From the NCBI GenBank assembly GCA_022841465.1, contig JALHRL010000002.1, positions 186,001-250,000 of the forward strand: a stretch of DNA of 64,000 nt. The letters are read 5' to 3'. Each line of letters starts with the position of its first letter. The stretch's first letter is position 1. Below, piece by piece: positions 17,234 to 24,030 of this stretch. A program made the position numbers and the translations under genes. The notes below the pieces were generated by a model. The model ran no database searches. It worked only from the letters and a program-made list of their open reading frames with translations, and had not been told where the DNA came from. The stretch is from Bacteroidia bacterium (GTDB lineage Bacteria; Bacteroidota; Bacteroidia; B-17B0; Aurantibacillaceae).

Positions 17234-17281
17234 TTCTCGATACAATTTTGCAAGAGGCAGGCAAAATCACTCGAACTGACA
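17234..17281. repeat. Palindromic element with CTCGAACTGACA end
   Basis: ATTTTGC (17245-17251) and GCAAAAT (17261-17267) form a perfect stem. TTCTCGA precedes it, and CTCGAACTGACA (17270-17281) follows. The same 12-mer ends another element at 18058-18069 on the other side of cysH. Confidence 0.5.
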
Positions 17282-17342
17282 CACCAATTCTACTTTATTT
17301 AAACTACACACTGCCTACTACCAACTTATTACTGTTCTACTT

Positions 17343-18038
17343 TTACTTATGTAAACCACATTCCTTTTTGCTTGCATCTTCCCACCACCAGCGTCCTGCT
17401 CTAAAATCTTCTCCCGGTTTTATGGCACGTGTGCATGGTTGGCAACCTATACTAACAAAACCTTTATCGTGCAATGGGTTGTATGGAATATTGTTTTTAA
17501 AAATAAAATCTTTTACTTCTTTTAATGTCCAGTTTAAGATTGGATGAATTTTTATGAGTTGATTCGATTCATCCCACTCTACCATAGGCATATCACTTCG
17601 GTTACCCGATTGATCGGCACGAATTCCGGTAATCCAAATGGTATGTCCTTTTAATGCGCGCTTTAGTGGTTCTACTTTTCTGATATAGCAGCATTCTTTA
17701 CGGTTATCGGCAGAGTCATAAAAACTAAAGGGGCCCTTTTGTGAAACTAAATTTTCTACCGCAGTTGTATTGGGATAAAAAACTTGAATCTGTTTTTTGT
17801 AACGGGAAAGGGTGCTATTTAAAACAGAATACGTTTCAGGAAACAAACGACCGGTATCTAAAGTAAAAACAGAAATGTTAAGGTTAGCAGAAAAAATCAT
17901 GTGTGTGATTACCTGATCTTCATAACCCAAGCTGGTAGAAAAAACAATACTTTCGGAAGAAATTTGTGAAAGGGTTTTCAAAATTTCTTCGGCGCTTTTG
18001 TTTTCTATTATTTTTTCTATTTCGTTTAGTTTGTTCAT
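17343..18038 (-). CDS. cysH: APS/PAPS reductase CysH, [4Fe-4S] APS-reductase type
   Basis: 231 residues. Reduces adenylyl sulfate to sulfite with thioredoxin. Seen: FSTSLGYEDQVITH (PP-loop-like), FTLDTGRLFPETY, and the two Cys pairs that bind the iron-sulfur cluster in assimilatory APS reductases: C116-C117 (KECCYIRKV) and C199-C202 (GCQPCTR). The catalytic Cys227 is in the ECGLH tail. PAPS-only enzymes lack both pairs, so APS is the expected substrate, which agrees with the lack of an APS kinase in the block. Flanked on both sides by palindromic repeats. Confidence 0.95.
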   Translation of the reverse strand: MNKLNEIEKIIENKSAEEILKTLSQISSESIVFSTSLGYEDQVITHMIFSANLNISVFTLDTGRLFPETYSVLNSTLSRYKKQIQVFYPNTTAVENLVSQKGPFSFYDSADNRKECCYIRKVEPLKRALKGHTIWITGIRADQSGNRSDMPMVEWDESNQLIKIHPILNWTLKEVKDFIFKNNIPYNPLHDKGFVSIGCQPCTRAIKPGEDFRAGRWWWEDASKKECGLHK

Positions 18039-18047
18039 TTTTTTGTT

Positions 18048-18100
18048 CTCGACTCCGCTCGAACTGACAGTAGTTGGTATTCCTCGGACTGACAGTAGTT
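18048..18100. repeat. Repeat element: CTCGAACTGACA and duplicated ACTGACAGTAGTT
   Basis: CTCGAACTGACA (18058-18069) repeats the 12-mer at 17270-17281. ACTGACAGTAGTT occurs twice, at 18063-18075 and 18088-18100, 25 bases apart. It lies between the MetZ-like gene and cysH. Confidence 0.5.
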
Positions 18101-18126
18101 TATTTTAATCGAACTTCAATTTTCAC

Positions 18127-18165
18127 TCCCCCGTCGCTACGCGACACCCCCTCAAGAGGGGGATA
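18127..18165. repeat. GC-rich double hairpin immediately after the metZ-like stop codon
   Basis: GTCGC-TAC-GCGAC (18133-18145) and CCCCCTC-AA-GAGGGGG (18147-18162) form two adjacent hairpins, very GC-rich for this genome. There is no T-run, so it is more like a REP-type palindrome than an intrinsic terminator, though it could still pause transcription or protect the upstream message. Confidence 0.55.
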
Positions 18166-18169
18166 GGGA

Positions 18170-19336
18170 TTATTTCAATGCATTAAGTATATCATTTAAA
18201 ATATCGTCTTTATGTTCTAACCCTATGGAGATGCGCACCAGGCCGGGAGTAATACCCACTGCTAAGCGATCTTCTTCCGATAATTTACAATGGGTAGAAG
18301 AAGCAGGGTGTGTTGCAATGCTTCTTGAATCACCCAGGTTTGGAGAAATTTTAATCATTTGTAATTTATCTAAAAAAGTTTTTGCTCCTTCATAACCACC
18401 TTTCACCGTAACGGTAATAATTCCTCCACCGGCTTTCATTTGTTTTTTTGCTATTAAATGATGCGGATGCGATTTTAAAAACGGATACGAAACATTTTCC
18501 AAGGCAGCATTTCCTTCTAATTTTTCAGCTACATACAATGCATTTTCGCAATGGCGATCCATACGTAATGCAAGTGTTTCTAAGCTTTTGGTAAGTACCC
18601 AGGCGTTAAACGGACTTAACGACGGCCCTGTTAATCTGCCATACAAATAAATTTCGTGTATCAATTCTTTTTTACCAACCACAACGCCTCCCAGCACACG
18701 CCCTTGTCCATCCATGTATTTTGTAGCCGAGTGAATAACCAAATCAGCTCCATGCTTTATAGGTTGTTGCAAATACGGAGTAGCAAAACAATTATCTACA
18801 ATCAATAAAATGTTGTGTTTTTTTGCAACGGCTGCCACTACTTCCAAATCAATTAATTCAATGGCAGGATTGGTAGGAGTTTCCAAATAAATAAAACGTG
18901 TTTCCGGTTTAATTAATTTTTCTATTTCATTCTCCTTATTGGTATTAAAATAAGAGTGTGAAATATTTAGTTTCGGAAAATACTTTGTAAAAATAGCGTG
19001 TGTAGCTCCAAAAACAGAAGAACAGGAAACTACATGATCTCCGGATTTTAGTAATGCCATAAATGACGTATAAATTGCAGCCATTCCGGTTGCCATAGAA
19101 ACGCCTGCCTCGGCACCTTCCATTAAACAAACTTTATTTACAAATTCGGCAACCGTTGGGTTAGAGTAACGCGAATAAATAAAATCATCGCTTTCATCAT
19201 TAAAAGCAGCGCGCATTTCTTCGGCCGAATCAAAAACAAAACTACTGGTTAAAAATAAGGGCGTAGAGTGTTCGTTATACTCTGTTCTGGCTAACTGAGC
19301 GCGGATGGCTTGTGTTTCAAATTTTTTATTTTTCAT
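18170..19336 (-). CDS. O-succinyl/O-acetylhomoserine sulfhydrylase-like PLP enzyme (MetZ/MetB family)
   Basis: 388 residues from ATG 19336, which overlaps the OsmC stop as ATGA; the longer frame would run into OsmC. Cys/Met-metabolism PLP fold: SRYSNPT, SGDHVVSCSSVFGATH, YLETPTNP, IVDNCFATPYLQQP, and the PLP lysine K206 in IHSATKYMDGQGR. The GGVVVG and SPNLGDSRSIATHPASSTH segments resemble MetZ, which makes homocysteine from an activated homoserine and sulfide. Its place in the sulfide-forming operon supports that reaction over cystathionine gamma-synthase, but sequence alone does not exclude MetB. Confidence 0.88.
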   Translation of the reverse strand: MKNKKFETQAIRAQLARTEYNEHSTPLFLTSSFVFDSAEEMRAAFNDESDDFIYSRYSNPTVAEFVNKVCLMEGAEAGVSMATGMAAIYTSFMALLKSGDHVVSCSSVFGATHAIFTKYFPKLNISHSYFNTNKENEIEKLIKPETRFIYLETPTNPAIELIDLEVVAAVAKKHNILLIVDNCFATPYLQQPIKHGADLVIHSATKYMDGQGRVLGGVVVGKKELIHEIYLYGRLTGPSLSPFNAWVLTKSLETLALRMDRHCENALYVAEKLEGNAALENVSYPFLKSHPHHLIAKKQMKAGGGIITVTVKGGYEGAKTFLDKLQMIKISPNLGDSRSIATHPASSTHCKLSEEDRLAVGITPGLVRISIGLEHKDDILNDILNALK

Positions 19337-19752
19337 TTTCCGTTTACAGTTAATTTGTGAGTGATGTTTGCCGTTGGTTGTAATATTTTTGAAACCGAAC
19401 AATACTTTTCCATAGATAATTGAATGGCGCGCTCCGCTTTATCTCTGTCTACATTTCCGGTAATTTTAAAATGAAGTGTAATGTTTTTAAAAACAGAATG
19501 GTCTTCTACTTTAACTTTATCGCCCTCTACCTCTACTTCAAAATTTTCTATTTCCTGTTTTTGTTTTTTCAAAATTAATATTACGTCAATTGAACTGCAG
19601 CCGCCTACTGCAGCCAGCAACATTTGCATAGGCCTAATGCCATTCCCCTCACCGCCAATGTCGGGCGAACTATCCATGTGTACTTCATTACCATCTTCGT
19701 TGGTAGCCAGTAAATGGTAATTACTATTTAATCGCTTTATATTTATTTTCAT
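19333..19752 (-). CDS. OsmC family protein (thiol peroxidase-like)
   Basis: 139 residues. OsmC/Ohr fold with the two redox cysteines: C52 in AAVGGCSSIDV and C118 in EKYCSVSKIL. The family reduces organic hydroperoxides, and some members bind persulfide or act in sulfur chemistry. Placed between ferredoxin reductase (30 bases) and the MetZ-like gene (ATGA overlap), it is co-translated with sulfide-fixing enzymes, so a role in handling reactive sulfur or oxidant by-products is plausible (inference). Confidence 0.85.
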   Translation of the reverse strand: MKINIKRLNSNYHLLATNEDGNEVHMDSSPDIGGEGNGIRPMQMLLAAVGGCSSIDVILILKKQKQEIENFEVEVEGDKVKVEDHSVFKNITLHFKITGNVDRDKAERAIQLSMEKYCSVSKILQPTANITHKLTVNGK

Positions 19753-19782
19753 GTTTAATATTTTTGAATAAAGATAAAGGTT

Positions 19783-20793
19783 TTAAAACTCATTTACTCC
19801 GTTTACGGTAGTGTATTTCATGGTATATTTTATTCCCGGGTTAATGTATTTGTAGGCACTATGACTCATTAAAGCAGATTCGTGAAAACCACACAATATT
19901 AATTTAAGTTTATTTTTATACGTATTAATATCACCAATGGCATAAACCCCTTCTATGTTAGTACTGTAATCATCGGTATTTACAACAATGGCATTTTTTT
20001 CAATGTTCAATCCCCAACTTTCCATTGGGCCTAATTTAGGGCTCAATCCAAACAATGGTATTAAGTTATCGGCCTCCATTACCAATTTTTCATTTGTTTT
20101 AGTATTTACAATTCCAACAACTCTTAGTTTCTCTGAACCATCTACGTGCGTTAAATTTGTATTCAAATGCAATTTGATTTTATTTTCTTCGGCAAGTTTT
20201 AAAACCTTATTTACACTATCCGGTGCTCCTCGAAATGCTTCACTGCGATGAATAAGCGTTACTTCTTTTGCAATGTTGGCTAAATAAATAGTCCAATCTA
20301 AGGCACTATCGCCACCACCTGCTAAAACTACTTTTTTATTTCTATACGCTTCCGGATCAAGCACCATGTACGAAACACCTTTTCCATTCTCAAAATTCTC
20401 TAAACCGCTCACTTCCGGTTTGCGCGGTTCAAAACATCCTAAGCCCCCTGCAATAACAACTGCACGCGCGTTAATTTTTGTTCCCATGTTGGTGGTTAAA
20501 ATAAAATCGCGTTCGGCAATTTTATCCAACTTCTCTACTCTTTCTCCAAGGGTAAAAGTGGGCTTAAAGGGTTCAGCTTGTTTTAATAAATTATCAATTA
20601 ATTCTTGCGCCAGTACAGTAGGATAACCCGGAATATCGTAAATGGGTTTTTTAGGATAAATTTCGGATAGTTGCCCACCTACTTGAGGCAAGTAATCAAT
20701 TAAATGACAGCGCATTTTTAAAAGACCTGCTTCAAAAATAGCGAACAATGCTACGGGGCCTGCGCCTATAACGGCGATATCTGTTGTTATCAT
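19783..20793 (-). CDS. Ferredoxin--NADP+ reductase, thioredoxin-reductase-like type
   Basis: 336 residues. FAD site IGAGPVALFAIFEAG near residue 8, NADP site VVLAGGGDSALDW in the middle, and GVYAIGDINTY at the second FAD contact. It lacks the CxxC of thioredoxin reductase, as in YumC-type ferredoxin reductases, with a VGGQLSEIYPKKPIYDIPGYP segment typical of them. It can pass electrons from NADPH to ferredoxin for the sulfite reductase encoded upstream. Start overlaps the previous stop as ATGA. Confidence 0.9.
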   Translation of the reverse strand: MITTDIAVIGAGPVALFAIFEAGLLKMRCHLIDYLPQVGGQLSEIYPKKPIYDIPGYPTVLAQELIDNLLKQAEPFKPTFTLGERVEKLDKIAERDFILTTNMGTKINARAVVIAGGLGCFEPRKPEVSGLENFENGKGVSYMVLDPEAYRNKKVVLAGGGDSALDWTIYLANIAKEVTLIHRSEAFRGAPDSVNKVLKLAEENKIKLHLNTNLTHVDGSEKLRVVGIVNTKTNEKLVMEADNLIPLFGLSPKLGPMESWGLNIEKNAIVVNTDDYSTNIEGVYAIGDINTYKNKLKLILCGFHESALMSHSAYKYINPGIKYTMKYTTVNGVNEF

Positions 20794-22289
20794 AAATTAA
20801 TAAGTGTTTGTATAATTGTTTTTAAACTAATAAGAACTACAATTGCTCCAACTAAAATCAACCCTTTTTTAGTTGGTATTTTATTTGACATGTAAATAGA
20901 GATAGGTGCGGCAATCATTCCGCCAATAACCAAACCAAAGATTATTTGCCAATGACTTAAGCCAATAATTGCAAAAAAAGTAATGGTGCTAATTAAAGCA
21001 ACAAAAAATTTAGCCAAATGCGAAGAACCAATGGAATAACGTAAATGCCTGCCGCCTGCAACCAATGAAGTTGTAACAATGGGACCCCAGCCGCCACCGC
21101 CAAGCGAATCTAAAAATCCACCAATTAAAGCAAGCGGAAATATTCTTCTGATTTTGTCCTTTTTTCTTAATTGAATATTTAATGCGCGAACTACAATTAA
21201 GGAACCCAGTATAAGCGTGTAAACTGCAACCAAAGGTTTTATCCAGGCAATATTTTCTTTACTCACAATTGAAACAGAGGCTGCACCTAAAACAGCGCCA
21301 AGTATACCCGGCCAAACTAATTTTTTAAAAAGTTTTTTGTTGATGTTTTTATAGCGCATATAAACCAAAGAAGAGGAGCCTGTGGTAAATATTTCGGAAG
21401 CATGCATGCTGGCACTCGCCACTGCAGGAGTAATAGCGGGTAAGCCAAGACTTAATAAAAAAGTAGTTACGCTAACACCATAAGCCATACCCAATGCACC
21501 GTCAATCATTTGTGCTAAAAAACCACCTGCTACAAAAAGTAAAAAATTAGAATCAACATTATTTGTAATTGCCAACCATACATCTTTTATACTAGCTGCA
21601 GGCACATACGATAAAAGTAAATGCCCTAATATCATTAGAATGATTACTGATACAGAATACAAAACAGCTACCCTAATTCGTTTTGATACATTGGGTTTTT
21701 GTTTTGGCAAAGTTAATTCGCGAGTTAGGTGATTTAGTGTTTTTACTTTGTGATTAAAATCGCCTTTTAAATTTTCGCGTATAGCATAAAGATTTTCTAA
21801 TACCTCTTGCGTTTCTTCCGGAAAAACTTCGTTTAGTGTTTCTTTAATACGTTTAGCCATGGTAGGCGATTTACCGTTGGTAGAAATGGCAATTTTTAAA
21901 TCGCCTTTTTGCACAATAGAACCTAAATAAAAATCACATAAGTCTGGTTTATCGGCAGCATTTAACAAAACACCGGCTTTGTTTGCGTCTTTCTTAATTG
22001 TTTCACTTAATGCTAAATCACCAACTGCTGCAATGGCAATGTTTATGTTGTTTAAATCTGAAATATCATACTTCCGTTCGTTTAATTCAATGGTGCTGTT
22101 TTTTGCTGCCAGCTGTTTAATTTCATCGCTAATGCTTTCAGCAACAAGTTTTACTTTGGTATCAGGACTGTTGTTTAAAATAGCTGTAAGCTTTTCATGA
22201 GCAATAGCTCCGCCACCCACTAACAAAACGTTAAGGTTTTCGAGTTTTAAAAACACCGGAAATAATTTATTTGTTTGTTGTATTTCCAT
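20790..22289 (-). CDS. Fusion of precorrin-2 dehydrogenase (siroheme synthase N-domain) with a TauE/SafE (TSUP) membrane transporter
   Basis: 499 residues. Residues 1 to about 190 are a CysG-N/Met8p-like domain: LFPVFLKLENLNVLLVGGG (Rossmann GGGAIA at 25-30), AAVGDLALSETI, NAADKPDLCDFYLGSIVQKGDLKIAISTNGKSPTMAKRI in parts. This domain oxidises precorrin-2 to sirohydrochlorin and may insert iron. From about 204 there are 8-9 membrane segments with QMIDGALGMAYGV and GGFLDSLGGGGWGPIVT, the two signature loops of TauE/SafE. TSUP proteins move sulfite, sulfate or sulfonates. One polypeptide thus joins cofactor synthesis for sulfite reductase to a likely sulfur oxyanion transporter. Overlaps both neighbours. 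Confidence 0.92.
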   Translation of the reverse strand: MEIQQTNKLFPVFLKLENLNVLLVGGGAIAHEKLTAILNNSPDTKVKLVAESISDEIKQLAAKNSTIELNERKYDISDLNNINIAIAAVGDLALSETIKKDANKAGVLLNAADKPDLCDFYLGSIVQKGDLKIAISTNGKSPTMAKRIKETLNEVFPEETQEVLENLYAIRENLKGDFNHKVKTLNHLTRELTLPKQKPNVSKRIRVAVLYSVSVIILMILGHLLLSYVPAASIKDVWLAITNNVDSNFLLFVAGGFLAQMIDGALGMAYGVSVTTFLLSLGLPAITPAVASASMHASEIFTTGSSSLVYMRYKNINKKLFKKLVWPGILGAVLGAASVSIVSKENIAWIKPLVAVYTLILGSLIVVRALNIQLRKKDKIRRIFPLALIGGFLDSLGGGGWGPIVTTSLVAGGRHLRYSIGSSHLAKFFVALISTITFFAIIGLSHWQIIFGLVIGGMIAAPISIYMSNKIPTKKGLILVGAIVVLISLKTIIQTLINL

Positions 22290-22992
22290 TTCCTATTGTA
22301 TGAAGAACATTTAGTCTTATCACTGATACATTGTCGTAATTGCTTTTACTTTGTTGAAATTGTACTATGTACATGTACTGAAATAAAAGTTTCACGTTTT
22401 TTAAAAGCTGGTAATTAATGGATACAAAACTTCTGTTTTGATCAAATGGATTAGAAATTTCTTTTCCTGCGTTAATAAAGAATTCGTTACAAAAGGAAAC
22501 GGAATGTGTTTTTTCATTTTGCTTTACTAAAGGAAGCTCTAATTCTACTTTATAACGAAAACGCCAATTAAAACGATAATCATTAGAAATTTCTTCTCCT
22601 TTTACAACTTGATTAAAGCGTTGTTCGGATCTTAAACGATTTCCAACTCTTACTTTACCATAAATTGAATTAAGCCCGAATTCTTGCCAAGGGCGCCACT
22701 CACCACGTGTTATACTATTAGTAATATAATAACGGAAATGAGCTGCTCCGGCACTTACATTGATAAATTTATTTACTTTATGTACCAATGCAGTTCTAAT
22801 TAAGGTTTGTGATTGAATTGCAAATCCATTTTTTGTTCGGTGCTGAATATCTGTATTCACATTCCATTTTTGGTTAATTGTTGTATTATTATAATACCCT
22901 AACCAAATCATATTATATGAATTACCATTTTCCCTTTGTGCTTTCACTTCTAACATACCAAACAAAATCATTAACAGGTAAACTAATTTCAT
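22267..22992 (-). CDS. DUF2490 outer-membrane beta-barrel-like protein
   Basis: 241 residues. Signal peptide MKLVYLLMILFGMLEVKAQ. The start WLGYYNNTTINQKWNVNTDIQHRTK and alternating aromatic strands (WRPWQEFGLNSIYGKVRVGNRLRSEQRF, FNWRFRYKVELELPL) fit DUF2490, a Bacteroidota outer-membrane barrel family of unknown function. Its start overlaps cobA (ATGA) and its end overlaps the fusion gene by 23 bases, so it is firmly in the sulfur operon. This suggests an outer-membrane role in sulfur uptake (inference). Confidence 0.82.
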   Translation of the reverse strand: MKLVYLLMILFGMLEVKAQRENGNSYNMIWLGYYNNTTINQKWNVNTDIQHRTKNGFAIQSQTLIRTALVHKVNKFINVSAGAAHFRYYITNSITRGEWRPWQEFGLNSIYGKVRVGNRLRSEQRFNQVVKGEEISNDYRFNWRFRYKVELELPLVKQNEKTHSVSFCNEFFINAGKEISNPFDQNRSFVSINYQLLKNVKLLFQYMYIVQFQQSKSNYDNVSVIRLNVLHTIGNGNTTNK

Positions 22993-23774
22993 TTGTTTAA
23001 TAATCTTTCAGGGATAAATTTTTGTTCGTGCGCCAGCAAGTCGTAATACCTGTGAAATTTTACCACATCGCCTACCACAATTATTGCCGGTGCTTTTATT
23101 TCTTGTTCGCGTACTTCATCCACAATGCTTTCAATAGTTCCAATGGCAACATTTTCTGAAGCTAAGGTTCCGTTTTGTATAACTGCTATTGGCGTGTTAT
23201 TTTTTCCTGCAGCAGAAAATACATCAGCTATTTGCTGAAGTTTATTTAAGCCCATTAAAATAACAACGGTAGCATTCGTTTTTGCAGCCTCATAAATATC
23301 AGTTGATAGCTCGCCGTTTTGTTTGGTTGCAGTTATTACCCAAAAACTTTCGCTTACGCCACGGTGTGTAACCGGAATTCCGCTTGCACCGGGTACACCA
23401 ATAGAACTGGAAATGCCTGGCACTATTGCTGTTTCTATATTAAAAGCATCGGCATGAATAATTTCTTCGCTTCCTCTGCCAAACACAAATGGGTCGCCGC
23501 CTTTTAAACGAACCACTCTTCCGTGTGTAAAAGCCAAATCAACAATTAAATTGTTTATTTGGTCTTGCGTATACTCGTGTTTGTTTTTTCGTTTCCCTAC
23601 ATAAATTTTTAATGAATCTATAGGAGCGTATTTTAATAACTCTTTATTTACCAGGGCATCGTATAAAATTACATCTGCCTCACTTAAGGCATTAATGGCT
23701 TTTATGGTAATTAATTCAGGGTCGCCCGGGCCGGCACCTACTACTGTTAATCTTGGATATATTTCTTTTTTCAT
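22989..23774 (-). CDS. cobA: Uroporphyrinogen-III C-methyltransferase (SUMT)
   Basis: 261 residues from ATG 23774; an upstream in-frame ATG at 23816 lies inside a stem-loop and adds a basic tail without family match. Transfers two methyl groups from S-adenosylmethionine to uroporphyrinogen III, giving precorrin-2. Motifs: TVVGAGPGDPELIT, GKRKNKHEYTQDQIN, VRLKGGDPFVFGRGSEE, PGISSSIGVPGASGIPVTHRG in parts, and ILMGLNKLQ. With the dehydrogenase domain of the fusion protein it completes the siroheme branch needed by the sulfite reductase. Preceded by a Cys-rich leader ORF. Confidence 0.95.
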   Translation of the reverse strand: MKKEIYPRLTVVGAGPGDPELITIKAINALSEADVILYDALVNKELLKYAPIDSLKIYVGKRKNKHEYTQDQINNLIVDLAFTHGRVVRLKGGDPFVFGRGSEEIIHADAFNIETAIVPGISSSIGVPGASGIPVTHRGVSESFWVITATKQNGELSTDIYEAAKTNATVVILMGLNKLQQIADVFSAAGKNNTPIAVIQNGTLASENVAIGTIESIVDEVREQEIKAPAIIVVGDVVKFHRYYDLLAHEQKFIPERLLNK

Positions 23775-23789
23775 TGTTGTCTTTTTTAT

Positions 23790-23817
23790 AATGAAGCGAA
23801 CTCTGTTCTGCTTCATT
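23790..23817 (-). promoter_or_regulatory. Stem-loop just upstream of cobA
   Basis: AATGAAGC (23790-23797) and GCTTCATT (23810-23817) form a perfect 8-bp stem, with AAC/GTT pairing inside the loop. It ends 15 bases before the cobA ATG and contains the alternative upstream ATG, so it may influence initiation. No U-run follows. Confidence 0.45.
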
Positions 23818-23849
23818 GTGCTTTTAATTATTTTTTATTCATGTATATT

Positions 23850-23899
23850 CTTCCCTTATTATATGCTTTTTATAATGGGGAAGATAAATTATAAAAAGC
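23850..23899 (-). promoter_or_regulatory. Two mutually exclusive hairpins after the Cys-rich leader ORF (attenuator-like)
   Basis: Hairpin A: GCTTTTTATAAT (mRNA segment 23899-23888) pairs perfectly with ATTATAAAAAGC (23876-23865). Hairpin B: CTTCCCC plus ATTATA (23883-23871) pairs with TATAAT-AAGGGAAG (63-50 of the same decade, 23863-23850) through 6 bp, a G-U pair, a bulge and 6 bp. Both need 23876-23871, so only one can form. The leader stop codon (23891-23889) lies in the first arm of A. A ribosome that finishes the leader would block A and allow B. No U-run follows B, so the output could be pausing, Rho action or translation. Confidence 0.65.
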
Positions 23900-23963
23900 C
23901 CTGCATTATCATACAGCAACAACAATACTCGTATTTAATATATATGTAGTCCTCTTTTTTCAT
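23889..23963 (-). CDS. Leader peptide with four consecutive Cys codons (cobA leader)
   Basis: 24 codons plus TAA: MKKEDYIYIKYEY, then CCCC, then MIMQGFL. Codons 14-17 are TGT TGT TGC TGT, followed by ATG ATA ATG. The run of four Cys is very unlikely by chance and has the position of a regulatory leader: between the sulfite reductase stop (24031) and cobA (23774), with alternative hairpins right after it. ATG is preceded by AATTAAAA, usual for Bacteroidota. Model: low charged tRNA-Cys stalls the ribosome on the Cys run and favours hairpin A. Not reported by size-limited gene finders. Confidence 0.75.
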   Translation of the reverse strand: MKKEDYIYIKYEYCCCCMIMQGFL

Positions 23964-24030
23964 TTTTAATTATTGATGAAAGACACATGAAGGCAAGACA
24001 AAAGACCCGTTGGGATTATTATGTTTAAGG

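Larger units (their letters stand above)
16976..17342. other. 367-base intergenic region of the sulfur block, filled by palindromic repeat elements
   Basis: No gene is supported here; the small open frames across it have no family features. It holds a structured 144-base element (17040-17183) and a second palindrome with a CTCGAACTGACA end (17234-17281). The rest (17184-17233 and 17284-17342) shows nothing I can name. Confidence 0.6.

Noticed and set aside
16976..17342. A possible SAM or cobalamin riboswitch before cysD
   Set aside because: No conserved core was visible; the structure there is a repeat-like element with inverted ends and has no terminator near cysD.
17090..17547. Several plus-strand frames in and after the cysH-cysD gap
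   Set aside because: They run across palindromic repeat elements and the end of cysH and show no family features or start context.
17040..18165. CRISPR array reading of the repeated words around cysH
   Set aside because: Copies are two per motif, the spacing is irregular and each is palindromic at a different place; no cas genes are near.
19337..19402. Extended N-terminus of the MetZ-like protein (22 more residues)
   Set aside because: It would overlap most of the OsmC end and has no family match; the ATGA overlap at 19333-19336 is the normal arrangement.
23775..23816. Longer start of cobA at ATG 23816 (adds 14 residues)
   Set aside because: The extra residues lie within a stem-loop and do not match the family; the ATG at 23774 begins at the conserved TVVGAGPGDPE.
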